Origin: Planctomycetota bacterium
GTDB lineage: Bacteria; Planctomycetota; Phycisphaerae; Phycisphaerales; SM1A02
Reading direction: 5' to 3'
DNA: 33,464 nucleotides
NCBI GenBank assembly: GCA_014381305.1
Contig: JACNLW010000016.1
Span: forward strand, 1-33,464
Under the pieces are notes generated by a model. It ran no database searches and was not told the origin of the DNA. It saw only the letters and a list, made by a program, of their open reading frames with translations. The position numbers and the translations under genes were made by a program. Below, piece by piece: positions 7,357-17,431 of the stretch; within the stretch, counting starts at the first letter, position 1, and every line of letters starts with the position of its first letter.

Positions 7357-8411
7357 CTGATCAAAATATACGGCTAACATTCCGCGGTGGCGGTTGGGTA
7401 CTTGTGATGACAGGCATCGTCCTGCTTGGCATCGTTGCATGGGCAATTGCACCAGCAGTACTGCGGATGACGAACCTCCCACCAGGTGACAACCAAACCA
7501 TCGAATCGTACAAATTTGACCTCTCCAATCTACAAATAAGCAGGGATTTAGTGGTTCCCGCGATGCGTCACCGAAACATGTCCCCTGTCGTCACAGAACC
7601 AATTATTCTTTCGCCGGAAGAAATAAAACAAAGAAACAGTTCCAAGCGTGACCCACTTGTCGTAAGCAAAGATATTGTCGTGGGGATTACAATGAATGGA
7701 GAAACACGCGCGTATCCACTTCATTTTTTACATGTCCATGAGATAGTAAACGACACGCTTGGTGGCGTGCCAATTTCAATCATTTGGCACTGGCCAAGCG
7801 GACATCTTGCTGTCTTTGAAAGAACAATAGGTTCAAGTGATTTGCAATTTGCAAACAGTGGACTCGTTGGCAATGGGGGCATGTTGTTTTATCCACTTCA
7901 AGAAGAGGTTGGCGGTGAACAACTTTTTGCTTCAATGCTTGGCAGATCAATGAGTGGTGACGACGTTTCGCTTGTTCAAGTTCCTCACGATCTTGTGAGT
8001 TGGAAAAATTGGTCAACACAACATCCAAACACTACAGCACTCGGGCCGAACAAGCAATTAAAAAAGAGGTATCGCAAGGCAAGCCCTGAATTATATTTTC
8101 GTACCGAGAAAATTTACTTCCCAGTTGCACAAATGCCAGAAAGTGAACTCAATCCAAAAACTCCAATCATTGTTTTACATATAGACGGTTCTGATTTTGT
8201 CTATTCAATCCCGGCGCTTCTTGAAGTGGCTGGCGATGATGGGCTGTTTCAAGACCCAAACAACTTCCACGCTTTTACTGTACAAGACAATCCTATGACC
8301 GTTTTGGTTCAGAACCCCCAAGGGCAAAATGCATTAACATCAACTGCATTGTGGTTTGCATGGCACGCAAACCATCCAGATGCAACGATCACTTCTTTAT
8401 CGCAAGAATAA
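7353..8411 (+). CDS. Membrane-anchored DUF3179 protein lacking cysteines
   Basis: A 352-residue protein with one N-terminal membrane segment (about residues 15-37), so most of it should be periplasmic. The body matches DUF3179: GETRAYPLHFLHVHEIVND, GGVPISI, FANSGLVGNGGMLFYP, HPNTTALG and a final WFAWHANHPDA. Most DUF3179 proteins I know carry a CPLC-like cysteine pair after the GG.P strand; here the same place reads WHWPSGHLAVF and the whole protein contains no cysteine. Its start overlaps the ctaB stop (ATGA), so it is translationally coupled to a heme O synthase. The family's function is not established. Its 3' end overlaps the convergent oxidase subunit III gene by 15 bases. Confidence 0.75.
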   Translation: MTDQNIRLTFRGGGWVLVMTGIVLLGIVAWAIAPAVLRMTNLPPGDNQTIESYKFDLSNLQISRDLVVPAMRHRNMSPVVTEPIILSPEEIKQRNSSKRDPLVVSKDIVVGITMNGETRAYPLHFLHVHEIVNDTLGGVPISIIWHWPSGHLAVFERTIGSSDLQFANSGLVGNGGMLFYPLQEEVGGEQLFASMLGRSMSGDDVSLVQVPHDLVSWKNWSTQHPNTTALGPNKQLKKRYRKASPELYFRTEKIYFPVAQMPESELNPKTPIIVLHIDGSDFVYSIPALLEVAGDDGLFQDPNNFHAFTVQDNPMTVLVQNPQGQNALTSTALWFAWHANHPDATITSLSQE

Positions 8412-8963
8412 GATCACAATAAAAAACAAAATCCAAATACAACAGATGAAATCCCAGTACGTCACGAGTAGTGGCACAAGGGTTTTGTGTTTGGCGTATC
8501 CATGTCTTGTTGCGACAAGACCAAGTGGCACAAGGCCGCCAATCACATGCATGCCATGTAAAAACATAAGTACATACAGTGCCATCCGTGCGATTGCTAC
8601 AACATTTTCATTTTGGCCAACTGTTGTTAACTCATGATGCCATTGCATTGCGGCAACCACTTGCAGCCCAAGGAAGGTCAAAATAAGGACGGAGACTGAC
8701 CACATCCATACACCATGCCATTCCTGTTTAATTTTTTGCATTGCGATCGTACTGAGTAAAATTGCGCCCGTGCTCCACCAAAGTGCACTCGGAACTGGTG
8801 GCAATTGGGGCCAATTCTCAACCTGTGTTCTAATAACGACAATTGCCAATACAGAAGCAAGAAGAAAGACAGCGATCGAAGAGATAAACCACCGCATCCC
8901 CAAACGCAGCGCACTTTCCTCTGAACCCCCACTGGAAAACACACCCTTTTTTTGATCTTGCAT
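8397..8963 (-). CDS. ctaE: Cytochrome c oxidase subunit III family protein
   Basis: Membrane subunit III of the heme-copper oxidase, which stabilises the catalytic core. The 188-residue protein has five predicted membrane segments, the short form typical of bacterial caa3-type and bo3-type oxidases rather than the seven-segment form. Family features include QVVAAMQWHHELTT, then FLHGMHVIGGLVPLGLV and a final YWDFICCIWILFFIVIL, equivalent to the usual HGxHVxGG and YWHFVDxVW regions. The ATG at 8963 shares one base with the subunit IV stop (TGATG), better than the TTG one codon upstream. It is the last gene of the respiratory operon and overlaps the convergent DUF3179 gene tail to tail. Confidence 0.85.
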   Translation of the reverse strand: MQDQKKGVFSSGGSEESALRLGMRWFISSIAVFLLASVLAIVVIRTQVENWPQLPPVPSALWWSTGAILLSTIAMQKIKQEWHGVWMWSVSVLILTFLGLQVVAAMQWHHELTTVGQNENVVAIARMALYVLMFLHGMHVIGGLVPLGLVATRHGYAKHKTLVPLLVTYWDFICCIWILFFIVILFLR

Positions 8964-9355
8964 CAATGTGCGTCTTTAATTTTATCCATTGCCGCAGTAA
9001 CTGCCGGCGTATCGCCTTTAATAATTTCAGGTTGATACTCCATCGTGTCCATCAGAGCCAGTCCAATAAACAAAACTACAAACAAAATAGATCCTACGAA
9101 AACAAAGCCAATAAAAGGGCGATCCCAACGAAGGTGCATAAAGTACAAACCAACAAAAGTTGCTTTTACCGTTGCAACGAAAAGTGCCATAATGATTCCC
9201 ATTTCAGCGATGTTGATTTCGGTAAAGTCATACCGAGAAACCCACACTGTCACTGCCGTAAGAAAGAGGAGCAGGCAACAAATTGCTGTAAGAAATTTAA
9301 TGGGGACAATGTGTCCCACTTGTATTTCGTCATGATTATTCTGAGGTGTTGTCAT
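8963..9355 (-). CDS. ctaF: Cytochrome c oxidase subunit IV family protein
   Basis: Small accessory membrane subunit (130 residues) with three predicted membrane helices, as in prokaryotic subunit IV of caa3- and bo3-type oxidases. The segment ATVKATFVGLYFMHLRWD is the family hallmark, followed by a hydrophobic helix with FIGLALMDTMEY. The cytosolic N-terminus is polar and His/Asn-rich. It starts 17 bases after ctaD, the widest gap inside the operon, and its stop overlaps the subunit III start. The role is structural; deletion is usually tolerated in model organisms. Confidence 0.85.
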   Translation of the reverse strand: MTTPQNNHDEIQVGHIVPIKFLTAICCLLLFLTAVTVWVSRYDFTEINIAEMGIIMALFVATVKATFVGLYFMHLRWDRPFIGFVFVGSILFVVLFIGLALMDTMEYQPEIIKGDTPAVTAAMDKIKDAH

Positions 9356-9372
9356 AATAGTAACTCGCTTGT

Positions 9373-11052
9373 TTATTCACCAGGGTGAACGGCATCCTTA
9401 CGCCAGTCGTATCCCTGCTCTTCTTCGTTCCATTCAAGAACGCTGAAGTCGTAACAGTCTCCTACTTCTGGTTGTTCTGCAAAGTTATCCCATGGTGGTG
9501 GTGAGGAACATTGCCACTCTAAACTGCGTCCGCCCCAAGGATTCGCAGGTGCTTTTTTGCCTTTGAAGATCGAATGGATCAGATAAATTGCAATCACGAA
9601 AAACCCGATCGCTAAAACAACAGAACCGATGGTAGAAACAATGTTGTAAATCTGAAACTCGGGGGCGTACGTTGCGTACCGCCGTGGCATGCCACGAGAA
9701 CCCATCATAAATTGGGTAAAGAAGGTCACGTTGAAACCTACAAAGACAAGGGCACATGCAATTCTGCCCCATAATTCACTGAACATTTTCCCCGTCATCT
9801 TTGGCCACCAGTGATGGATTCCGCCAATGAATCCAATAAGGGCAGAGCCCATCATGACGTAATGGAAGTGCGCAACAATAAAGTATGAGTCATGCAGGTG
9901 AACATCGGTTGCAAGGGTTGCACAGTACAAACCAGTCAGCCCACCGATACCAAAGATAAAGATAAACGACAATCCATAGAGCATGGATGTGTTTAGCGTA
10001 ATTGAACCTTTATAAAGTGTTGCGAGCCAGTTAAATACTTTTACTGCCGATGGAATAGACACACTGAATGTAATCAAGGAAAAGATAATGTTTACGAGTT
10101 GCGATTGGCCAGCTGTAAACATGTGGTGACCCCAAACAAGGAAGCCAAACATTGCAATTGCGATTGAACTATATGCAATAAATTTATAACCAAAAATATG
10201 ACGGTGTGAGTGTACTGCGATGAGTTCACTGACAATGCCCATCGCTGGAAGAATCATGATGTACACAGCGGGATGAGAATAGAACCAGAAGAAATGCTGG
10301 TAGAGAACAGGATCACCACCGAGTGCCGGATCGAAAATACCAATGCCGAATGCGCGTTCAACAATCAACAATAAAAGCGTGATTCCAACGACTGGCGTTG
10401 CCAACACTTGAATAATTGCTGTTGCATACGTCGCCCATAAAAACAATGGCATTTTGAACCATGTCATACCTTGAGGGCGGAGCCTATGAATGGTGACAAT
10501 AAAGTTCATTCCTGTGAAGATTGAACTAAATCCGAGAATGAACGCACCTATCAATGCGGGAATCACACCACCCATCGAAGACGCTTTGTCAATACTGTAT
10601 GGGGTGTAGAACGTCCAACCAGTATCAAGACCACCACTGGCGAGCGAGATCAAGAAGAATACTAAACCGAACACCCACAGATACCAACTAAAGAGATTTA
10701 GTTTTGGGAACGCAACATCCTTTGCCCCCAACATGATTGGCAAAACGAAATTGCCAAGTGCTGCAGGTACTGCGGGAATAATCACCAAGAAAACCATAAT
10801 TGCACCATGTACGGTGAACGCTTGGTTGTATTGGTCTTGCGTCAACAATGCACCTTCTGGCGTTAACAAATGGAATCGAATGAGCATTGCAAAAAGACCA
10901 CCAAGCAAGAAGGCGGTAAGGATGCATATTAAATACATGATTCCGATCCGCTTGTGATCAAGTGTGAATAGCCAAGACTTAATGCCCTTGGTGTGGTTGA
11001 GATAGTTGTCACTCATGCTCAAGTTATTGTGTTGTGCGTCGGTCGTTGTCAT
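9373..11052 (-). CDS. ctaD: Cytochrome c oxidase subunit I, A2-type
   Basis: Catalytic subunit that reduces O2 to water and pumps protons. The 559-residue protein has about twelve membrane helices and all metal ligands: His82 and His397 for the low-spin heme, His395 for the high-spin heme, and His260, His309 and His310 for CuB, with the cross-linking Tyr264. The CuB region reads YSHPAVY (258-264). Replacement of the HPEVY glutamate by YSHPxVY is the signature of the A2 subfamily. Asp112 ([11 protein letters not shown]) and Lys338 ([10 protein letters not shown]) match the D- and K-channel entry residues. The start ATG is two bases after the ctaC stop with GGAG upstream. Confidence 0.96.
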   Translation of the reverse strand: MTTTDAQHNNLSMSDNYLNHTKGIKSWLFTLDHKRIGIMYLICILTAFLLGGLFAMLIRFHLLTPEGALLTQDQYNQAFTVHGAIMVFLVIIPAVPAALGNFVLPIMLGAKDVAFPKLNLFSWYLWVFGLVFFLISLASGGLDTGWTFYTPYSIDKASSMGGVIPALIGAFILGFSSIFTGMNFIVTIHRLRPQGMTWFKMPLFLWATYATAIIQVLATPVVGITLLLLIVERAFGIGIFDPALGGDPVLYQHFFWFYSHPAVYIMILPAMGIVSELIAVHSHRHIFGYKFIAYSSIAIAMFGFLVWGHHMFTAGQSQLVNIIFSLITFSVSIPSAVKVFNWLATLYKGSITLNTSMLYGLSFIFIFGIGGLTGLYCATLATDVHLHDSYFIVAHFHYVMMGSALIGFIGGIHHWWPKMTGKMFSELWGRIACALVFVGFNVTFFTQFMMGSRGMPRRYATYAPEFQIYNIVSTIGSVVLAIGFFVIAIYLIHSIFKGKKAPANPWGGRSLEWQCSSPPPWDNFAEQPEVGDCYDFSVLEWNEEEQGYDWRKDAVHPGE

Positions 11053-11054
11053 CG

Positions 11055-12146
11055 CTACTCCGTTGGTGTTCCGTCAGGATTTACTGTGATGTTGCCATTT
11101 GCATCGGTGACGTCACGAAGATGTTTAAACATCTCAATAATGGCGGTAATTTGTTTTTCTTTAAGTTGACCTTGGAACGATGGCATCGAGCCGAGGTACC
11201 CTTGCACAATGTGTTTTTGTGGGTTCAATAGTGATTCTCGAATATAGTTTTCAGGCTCACCGTACTCTGTTGCATCGCCAATAAGACCAGAGAGTGATTC
11301 ACCATTTGTAAATTTCACCTGTCCACTTTTTACACGATCCCACAAACCCTTAAAGGTGGGACCTGTACTAAGAGAACCGTCTAGTGAGTGACAGGAAGCA
11401 CAACGGTTGTACAAACGATTAATCGCATAGGCTGGCAACTGGCCAACTGACATATCTTCATACTCATTTGCAAGTTTTGTCATTGTTGCAGCAAACTCAT
11501 CTGCAGGAATTACATGAACAGTTGCTAGCATCTTCGAGTGGTCCTTGCCACAATATTCAGTGCAGTTCAGCGCGTACTCTCCAACTGCAGTAGCTTCAAA
11601 CCAAAGCGATGTGTATCGACCTGGGATCACGTCCATTTTAACGCGAAAATCAGGAATCCACACACTGTGCAAAACATCATTTGATGTCATAAGAAGTCGA
11701 ACTGGTTTGCCGACTGGAACTGTCAACTCTGCAACTTGCGTTGCACCATATTCAGGATGGTCAAACGTCCAAGACCACTTTTGTCCCGTTACCTGTACTT
11801 CGTAGCAACCCTCTGGTGCTTCGCGTAAATTTAAATACCCTCGCATTCCGACAGTAAATATGACAACAACCAAGAGCAATGGAATAATTGTCCATGTCAG
11901 TTCAAGTGCAGTGTTGTGTGTTGGGCCTGCACACACCATGTCTGGTGATTTTCTTCTATATTTAATACAAAACACAACCATCAACCCTACGATCAATGCA
12001 AAAAAGAAATAACAAATCCAAGTGATGACGTTGAAGGTGAGATCTACTCCACCAGCTGTTGTCGATGCTGCACGTGGCAACCAAAAGTTACCATTGTCAA
12101 CAGGCGTCGCGGTTGCAAGAAGAATGTTCGTGAAAATCGAGATCAT
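11055..12146 (-). CDS. ctaC: Cytochrome c oxidase subunit II with fused cytochrome c (caa3)
   Basis: Electron-entry subunit of the oxidase. From the ATG at 12146 (363 residues) it has two membrane helices (about 37-62 and 82-103), a cupredoxin domain with CuA ligands His160, Cys195, Glu197, Cys199, His203 and Met206 ([12 protein letters not shown]), and a C-terminal cytochrome c domain with CASCH (249-253) and a likely axial Met321 (GSMPSF). A fused cytochrome c makes it caa3-type. I preferred this start because it gives an ATGA overlap with sco; the frame is open upstream to 12278 only because it runs inside sco. An N-terminal hydrophobic stretch may be a signal peptide. Confidence 0.94.
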   Translation of the reverse strand: MISIFTNILLATATPVDNGNFWLPRAASTTAGGVDLTFNVITWICYFFFALIVGLMVVFCIKYRRKSPDMVCAGPTHNTALELTWTIIPLLLVVVIFTVGMRGYLNLREAPEGCYEVQVTGQKWSWTFDHPEYGATQVAELTVPVGKPVRLLMTSNDVLHSVWIPDFRVKMDVIPGRYTSLWFEATAVGEYALNCTEYCGKDHSKMLATVHVIPADEFAATMTKLANEYEDMSVGQLPAYAINRLYNRCASCHSLDGSLSTGPTFKGLWDRVKSGQVKFTNGESLSGLIGDATEYGEPENYIRESLLNPQKHIVQGYLGSMPSFQGQLKEKQITAIIEMFKHLRDVTDANGNITVNPDGTPTE

Positions 12147-13009
12147 GAGATAAGTCCTGTTGAACTTTGAGGTACGGAGCCTGAACCCCTGTCTGTGGGA
12201 TTCATTCGGCTCAGAATAAAGATACCGCCAGCAAGAATAACCAGCGTGAAGATACCTGCCATCCGCATCAATTTCCACGCACTTGGCGTAAAACTGTTGC
12301 TGTCAGGGTCGTATTGGTAACAATTAAATAACAAAAACGTATCAATGAGTGAACCGATTTTTCCTTCGGATGCCTCAACCAAGGCAAGCCTGAGGTCGCG
12401 TCCTTGGAATTTTACATCGTTCATATATCGTGATATTTTTCCGTCTGGTGTCAAAAACATGATGCTCGACGTATGAAGGTACTCACCGGTTTTCGGATCA
12501 AAGACATATCCGAAACCAAGCGTATCAGCAAGCGTCGTAATATTTTTTTGGTCACCTGTGAGAAAATGCCAACCATCCGAAGATCCTTCTCGGTCATACT
12601 GCTTGAGATACCCCGCTTGATTTTTCAAAGCAAGTGGTGGTTTTTCGTCTGGGTTGATGCTTACAGTAACTATCTCGAAGTCACTTCCTAAATCTAACTT
12701 CATTTCCTTCATGCCAGTTGTTAAACCGTTGAGGGTAAGGCTACACAACATTGGACACATGTAGTAGTTCAAAGTAATGATGATTGGTTTTTCACCATTG
12801 ATATATTTCGCAAGTGTTACAGCATTTCCTTGTGCGTCCACAAATGAAAGATCGAGGGGCACTTGATCTTCTAAATTTTGGGTGATGCCAACCCCATCAA
12901 GTGCCTCTACTTGTTCATCGGCAAATGTTGGTCCCGCTTGGGAACTATGAGATAAACCACATATCAATATGGTTGCACCAACAAGCAAATTAGACCAACA
13001 GCGATGCAT
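12143..13009 (-). CDS. sco: SCO1/SenC copper chaperone for the CuA site
   Basis: Thioredoxin-fold protein that delivers copper to, or keeps reduced, the CuA site of subunit II. The 288-residue protein has an N-terminal signal/anchor (about residues 5-25), the copper motif CPMLC (85-89) with the distal His179 (LHTSS), and, less usually, a second hydrophobic segment near the C-terminus (about 246-264), so it may be anchored at its C-terminal end. It lies two bases after the small membrane protein and overlaps ctaC by ATGA, consistent with CuA assembly. Confidence 0.92.
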   Translation of the reverse strand: MHRCWSNLLVGATILICGLSHSSQAGPTFADEQVEALDGVGITQNLEDQVPLDLSFVDAQGNAVTLAKYINGEKPIIITLNYYMCPMLCSLTLNGLTTGMKEMKLDLGSDFEIVTVSINPDEKPPLALKNQAGYLKQYDREGSSDGWHFLTGDQKNITTLADTLGFGYVFDPKTGEYLHTSSIMFLTPDGKISRYMNDVKFQGRDLRLALVEASEGKIGSLIDTFLLFNCYQYDPDSNSFTPSAWKLMRMAGIFTLVILAGGIFILSRMNPTDRGSGSVPQSSTGLIS

Positions 13010-13011
13010 TG

Positions 13012-13353
13012 TTACTTCGTATCCCCTGCAATAATATCCATTGCATCTTGTACTGGGATGACAAGACGATGCGTTGTCTTTCCAGATGCTTCATCATGTT
13101 TTCGTATCCAGCGGGCAGATTCTTCAAGCACTGCATGTTGCGCTGCCCTAATCATGTCCCGTTGTTCAAACGTAACATTTATATTCTTTGCTTCTGCTTC
13201 AGTCATCACTGAGCGATAGTAAATTCCAGCAGTAATTGCAACTGTAGCGATCATTAAAAAAGCGCCACCGAGACCGATTGCCCACGTTGCCCAACCGTCT
13301 GGGTCTTCGTGATCCTCTAAGTGATCGTTTGCGTTATGGTTATCGTGACTCAT
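13012..13353 (-). CDS. Small single-span membrane protein of the act/cox operon
   Basis: Unrecognised 113-residue protein. The first 20 residues are rich in His, Asp and Asn (MSHDNHNANDHLEDHEDPDG), followed by one membrane helix (about 21-45) and a soluble, probably periplasmic, alpha-helical tail with many charged residues and no cysteine. It starts 13 bases after actF and ends two bases before sco. The position between the last quinol:cytochrome c oxidoreductase subunit and the copper chaperone suggests a role in assembling or bridging the two complexes, but this is inference from context. A metal-handling role for the His-rich head is only a possibility. Confidence 0.75.
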   Translation of the reverse strand: MSHDNHNANDHLEDHEDPDGWATWAIGLGGAFLMIATVAITAGIYYRSVMTEAEAKNINVTFEQRDMIRAAQHAVLEESARWIRKHDEASGKTTHRLVIPVQDAMDIIAGDTK

Positions 13354-13366
13354 CTATCATAAACCT

Positions 13367-14647
13367 TTATGCATTTTCAAAGTGTAGTGCTTCATCCAAT
13401 CGAGGATCAGCAGATGCGACCAAGTTACAAGAACGAAGATTGATCAGTGTGCCACCGCAAAGCAGCGCAAACATGCCAATCACACAAGTAAAGTTCACCA
13501 AGGTAAAACCATATCCAACTGATACTTCTCCACTGCTGACGAGGTTTGCAAGTTCGTTGTAACTTGACGCTTCAGCAATTGCTGTTTCAGGAATCACAGG
13601 AAATACTAACCAGTAAATGTCGACGAAGAACATGAGTACCATCCATGCAGCGATCACTGGCAAAGTACATCGCCATCGCTTCGTCCATCGTGTAATCAAC
13701 AAGAGGAACGGAACTAGGAAGTGTCCAAACAAAAGCAGGAGCGAGATAGATGCCCAGCCACCCAACTGCCGAGTAATGTACCAACCGGTTTCAACTGGAA
13801 GGTTTGCATACCAGATAAGCATATATTGACTAAATGCAATGTACGCCCAAAACACAACACCAAGACCGAAGAGCCATTTGCCTAGGTCATGGTAATGTTC
13901 TGTTGTAATTGATTTTTGCACATGTCCCGTTTTTTGTAGGTAGCGCGCCAACAAAATGATCGATGCAAAAAATCCTGCCATTGTTGCTGACCAAAAGTAG
14001 ACTGGAAACATCGTACTGAACCATTTTGGTTGCAATGTCATCATCCAGTCGATTGCAGCATAACTTTGTGTGAACGCGTAAAGAATCATGCAAATTGGTG
14101 CCCACTTTTGCATTTTGTGCGTCCACTTCACATCGCCATCAGCGTCTTGTGCTGTAGACCATTTAAAATATAAAGAAGCGACGACGGCCCACACAACAAG
14201 ATAGAAAACAGCGCGAGCTGACCAAAATGTTGGCGAAAGGTACGTCGCTTTTTTATGAAGCAGGTGATCATGTTCCATCAGTTGGGCATTTCCCCACTGA
14301 TAGAGAAGATCGCCCTCACCCTTGAGTACCATGATAAGAATTGGTAGAAAAAGAACCCACATCCATTTCAAGTTCTTTGCGATTGCTTCTGCAAGACGCC
14401 TAACTGAAATGGACCAGCCCGAACGAGTCATGTGTTGTAGTAACACAAAAAACATTGCTCCTAATGCAATTCCTACTGCAACCATCCATGCAAACAGGTA
14501 TGACTTCCAAAATGTAGTCCATTCACCTGAGCCAAGGGCGGCGCTCAAACCTAAAAACGCTGCACCAACACCCGCAAGCGCTGGGCCAGCCTTCTTTGCA
14601 ATTCCGCTTAAGCGGAGATGATCATTGTTGATATCAGCAACTTTCAC
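13367..14647 (-). CDS. actF: Alternative complex III membrane subunit ActF
   Basis: Polytopic NrfD-like membrane subunit of the quinol:electron acceptor oxidoreductase (alternative complex III), 426 residues with about ten predicted helices. It is a second, diverged relative of ActC. The segment FTQSYAAIDWMMTLQPKWFSTMFP (here broken as FTQSYAAIDWMMTLQP then KWFSTMFP) is typical, as is the C-terminal DPRLDEALHFENA. The start is GTG at 14647, overlapping the actE stop as GTGA. In known complexes ActF packs beside ActC in the membrane domain; whether it binds quinone or moves protons is not settled by this sequence. Confidence 0.9.
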   Translation of the reverse strand: MKVADINNDHLRLSGIAKKAGPALAGVGAAFLGLSAALGSGEWTTFWKSYLFAWMVAVGIALGAMFFVLLQHMTRSGWSISVRRLAEAIAKNLKWMWVLFLPILIMVLKGEGDLLYQWGNAQLMEHDHLLHKKATYLSPTFWSARAVFYLVVWAVVASLYFKWSTAQDADGDVKWTHKMQKWAPICMILYAFTQSYAAIDWMMTLQPKWFSTMFPVYFWSATMAGFFASIILLARYLQKTGHVQKSITTEHYHDLGKWLFGLGVVFWAYIAFSQYMLIWYANLPVETGWYITRQLGGWASISLLLLFGHFLVPFLLLITRWTKRWRCTLPVIAAWMVLMFFVDIYWLVFPVIPETAIAEASSYNELANLVSSGEVSVGYGFTLVNFTCVIGMFALLCGGTLINLRSCNLVASADPRLDEALHFENA

Positions 14648-15396
14648 TTGTTGCTCCCTTCATCTACTCGAGGTAACGAATCTGCATTCGGAACGGTCGA
14701 AGCATCTGCATTTTGTGAAAGTTGCAATGCTTCGATATACGCAACAATTGCCCATCGATCTGCAACAGGTATTTGCGAACCATGAGCAGCCATCGTTCGA
14801 ATGCCATTTGTGATGGTGTTAAATATTTGCCCAACTGGTTGTGCTGCAATCATATCTTCGTGTAAGTTCTTTGGAGCGACCCATGTGGTCCCGTTCACAC
14901 CGGTTTCAACAAGTCGCTGGGCACGGTGATGGATAACGCCATCTCCAAAGCCGCCGGCGCCGTGACACGGTGAACAGAAGATATTAAACCGACCCTGTCC
15001 ACGATCGAGCAACGGTCGATCAACTGTAATCTGATCAGGAAATGTTGTCGCCCATGCTTCATCAACAATTCCCATGAAAAAATGCGTGTCTCCAGTCATT
15101 TCATTACGGGCAACTGTTCCTTCGACTTTTGGTCGCATTCCTCGACCATCGTTGAACATTGCATTCGCTTCTTGCGAAACAAACTTTGGCTGATTGTCCA
15201 TATTTTGGATGAAGTGTATTCTTGGCTTGTCGTTGTACACACCTTCGCTACGTGCACGAAAAACAAATGCAAGAATCATAAACGCAATACTCGTCATCAC
15301 GACTGCGCCCCACTTGATCCACAGAGGCATCTCTTTAAAGTCGGCAAGGAATGGTTTCAATAAATCATCAATAATTTGTTTGATCAAATTTGTCAT
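14644..15396 (-). CDS. actE: Alternative complex III monoheme cytochrome c subunit ActE
   Basis: A 250-residue protein with an N-terminal membrane helix (about 29-48) and a periplasmic cytochrome c domain. The heme attachment motif is CSPCH (141-145), and Met202 in GIRTMAAHGSQIP is the likely sixth ligand. It should accept electrons from the ActA hemes and pass them towards the oxidase. No lipobox is seen, so it is held by the helix rather than a lipid. The ATG shares one base with the actD stop (TAATG), and its own stop overlaps actF. Confidence 0.9.
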   Translation of the reverse strand: MTNLIKQIIDDLLKPFLADFKEMPLWIKWGAVVMTSIAFMILAFVFRARSEGVYNDKPRIHFIQNMDNQPKFVSQEANAMFNDGRGMRPKVEGTVARNEMTGDTHFFMGIVDEAWATTFPDQITVDRPLLDRGQGRFNIFCSPCHGAGGFGDGVIHHRAQRLVETGVNGTTWVAPKNLHEDMIAAQPVGQIFNTITNGIRTMAAHGSQIPVADRWAIVAYIEALQLSQNADASTVPNADSLPRVDEGSNK

Positions 15397-15974
15397 TATG
15401 CATCCAACTCAATAATTGATTCAGGTTCTAGAGTGTGAAGGAACGCTTCAACTTCACTTCGAACAAACTTAGGATCACGCGCTTCAATCACAAGGAAAAA
15501 TCTGTCATCAGTTGCTCTCGCCAAAGCTGGGTGCTTCAACGTTGGGTGATAAAACATTGGAAGTTTATTCAAAATCAATGTACCAAAAACTGCGGTAAGC
15601 GCTGAAAACAAGACTGTCATTTCAAACGCAACTGGTACGAATGCAGCGGGACCAAGCAATGGCTTGCCTGAAACATCGAACTGATAGCCAACAACAGGGA
15701 CAAGTGCCCAGAGGTCCACCTCTAATGAGTTTGTAAAAATTTGCAAACAACATGCGGCAATAAAGCCCGTTACTCCTGCACAAAAGACAATAATTGGAAG
15801 GATGGTCATCTTAACGCCCATCGCACGATCCAAACCGTGCACTGGAAATGGAACGAGGCAATCAAACCATCTAAAGCCAGCGTCCTTTACCTTTTCTGCT
15901 GCATGATAAATACCCGGAGTTGTCGTGAACTCTGCAGCAAGGCCATATAGTTTTTTAGGTCTTTCCTGACTCAT
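15396..15974 (-). CDS. actD: Alternative complex III subunit ActD (DUF3341)
   Basis: A 192-residue subunit with two central membrane helices (about 57-79 and 115-138) flanked by soluble ends, as in the DUF3341 family. The N-terminal domain shows the family's [21 protein letters not shown], then [21 protein letters not shown], and the C-terminal half has [12 protein letters not shown]. It carries no cofactor motif and is thought to be structural in solved complexes. It overlaps actC by ATGA and actE by one base. Confidence 0.9.
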   Translation of the reverse strand: MSQERPKKLYGLAAEFTTTPGIYHAAEKVKDAGFRWFDCLVPFPVHGLDRAMGVKMTILPIIVFCAGVTGFIAACCLQIFTNSLEVDLWALVPVVGYQFDVSGKPLLGPAAFVPVAFEMTVLFSALTAVFGTLILNKLPMFYHPTLKHPALARATDDRFFLVIEARDPKFVRSEVEAFLHTLEPESIIELDA

Positions 15975-17431
15975 GCGTCTCCCTCCTCTAGTGCAGCTTG
16001 TGCATCAGTCTCAGGTGTCATTTCGTTGTAACTGTGCCCATGTCCATGCGGATCTGCCGCTGGCATAATTGCTTTGATTTCAGCAATTGCGAGTACTGGG
16101 AGGTACCTGATAAAGAGCAAGAAGAAAGTCATAAACAATCCAAAACTTCCGAAAAATGTCATCACGTCAACCCATGTTGGCTCAAAGATTCCCCAACTAC
16201 TTGGAAGGAAGTCGTTGGCTAGCGATGTGACAACAATCACGAATCGTTCAAACCACATACCGACGTTCACCACCAAAGAGGCGATGAAAATAATCATAAT
16301 GTTGGTTCGCGCTTTCTTGAACCAGAATATTTGTGGTGTAATAACGTTACAACTCACCATGATCCAGTACGCCCACCCATAAGGGCCAAATGCTCTGTTA
16401 ATAAACGTGAATGATTCGTAGAGTTCGCCGCTATACCACGCAATGAAAAATTCCATTGAGTAAGCAAAACCAACTATCGAACCTGTGAAGAGAATAATTT
16501 TGCACATGTTTTCAATGTGCCGCATCGTGATGAAGTTTTTCAATCCCCATAATTCGCGTGCAGGAATCGCAAGCGTGAGCACCATCGCAAAGCCTGAGAA
16601 AATTGCACCTGCAACAAAGTATGGCGGAAAGATTGTCGTGTGCCAACCGGGAAGTTGTGCAACTGCAAAGTCAAAGGACACAACACTGTGCACTGAAAGT
16701 ACCAGTGGTGTCGCAAGTGCTGCCAACAATAAGTACGCTCGTTCATACCGATGCCAGTGCCGCATCGATCCACGCCACCCGACTGCAGCGATGCCATAGG
16801 CAATTTGCTTGATCTTCGTTGTTGAACGATCTCGCATCGTTGCAAGATCTGGAATCATGCCTAAATACCAAAACAGAAGTGAAACTGTGAAATACGTACC
16901 AACTGCAAAGACGTCCCACAAAAGCGGACTTCTAAACTGCGGCCACATATCCATTTGATTTGGGATTGGGAAGAGCCAATACGCTAACCAAATTCGACCA
17001 ATATGAATGCCGGGGAATGTCCCCGCACAAATGACAGCGAAAATGGTCATCGCTTCTGCAAAACGATTGATTGCGGTTCGCCACTTTTGTCTAAAGAGGA
17101 AAAGGATTGCAGAGATCAACGTTCCTGCGTGACCAATGCCAACCCAAAAAACAAAGTTCACGATTGGATATCCCCACATCACTGGATTGTTGTTTCCCCA
17201 AACACCAACGCCTGTCACGATGAGGTATCCGATTAAAACTCCGAGCATTGACATCATTGAGAAAGAAATCGCAAGTGCAACCCACCATGATTTTGGTGGT
17301 TTTGCAGCATCATTCCCTTTCAGAATGTCATCCGTCACTGAACCAAAGTCAGTGTGGTTCAAAATCAACTGTGGTCGATTTTGCGGATCTTCGCCGGTGT
17401 TATTCAATTGATTGGCTTGCAGCGTCGTCAT
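15971..17431 (-). CDS. actC: Alternative complex III quinol-oxidising subunit ActC (NrfD family)
   Basis: Membrane subunit of 486 residues with about ten helices in two four-helix bundles, of the NrfD/PsrC family. This is the likely menaquinol binding and oxidation site near the periplasmic side, next to the Fe-S domain of ActB. Recognisable stretches are [60 protein letters not shown] and [16 protein letters not shown]. The C-terminus has an HGHGH stretch. It overlaps both actB and actD by four bases, so expression of the membrane and Fe-S parts is tightly coupled. Confidence 0.92.
   Translation of the reverse strand: MTTLQANQLNNTGEDPQNRPQLILNHTDFGSVTDDILKGNDAAKPPKSWWVALAISFSMMSMLGVLIGYLIVTGVGVWGNNNPVMWGYPIVNFVFWVGIGHAGTLISAILFLFRQKWRTAINRFAEAMTIFAVICAGTFPGIHIGRIWLAYWLFPIPNQMDMWPQFRSPLLWDVFAVGTYFTVSLLFWYLGMIPDLATMRDRSTTKIKQIAYGIAAVGWRGSMRHWHRYERAYLLLAALATPLVLSVHSVVSFDFAVAQLPGWHTTIFPPYFVAGAIFSGFAMVLTLAIPARELWGLKNFITMRHIENMCKIILFTGSIVGFAYSMEFFIAWYSGELYESFTFINRAFGPYGWAYWIMVSCNVITPQIFWFKKARTNIMIIFIASLVVNVGMWFERFVIVVTSLANDFLPSSWGIFEPTWVDVMTFFGSFGLFMTFFLLFIRYLPVLAIAEIKAIMPAADPHGHGHSYNEMTPETDAQAALEEGDA

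Noticed and set aside
11055-12278. Longer ctaC starting at 12278
   Set aside because: The added residues come from an alternate frame of sco; the ATG at 12146 overlaps the sco stop by ATGA and begins a sensible N-terminus.
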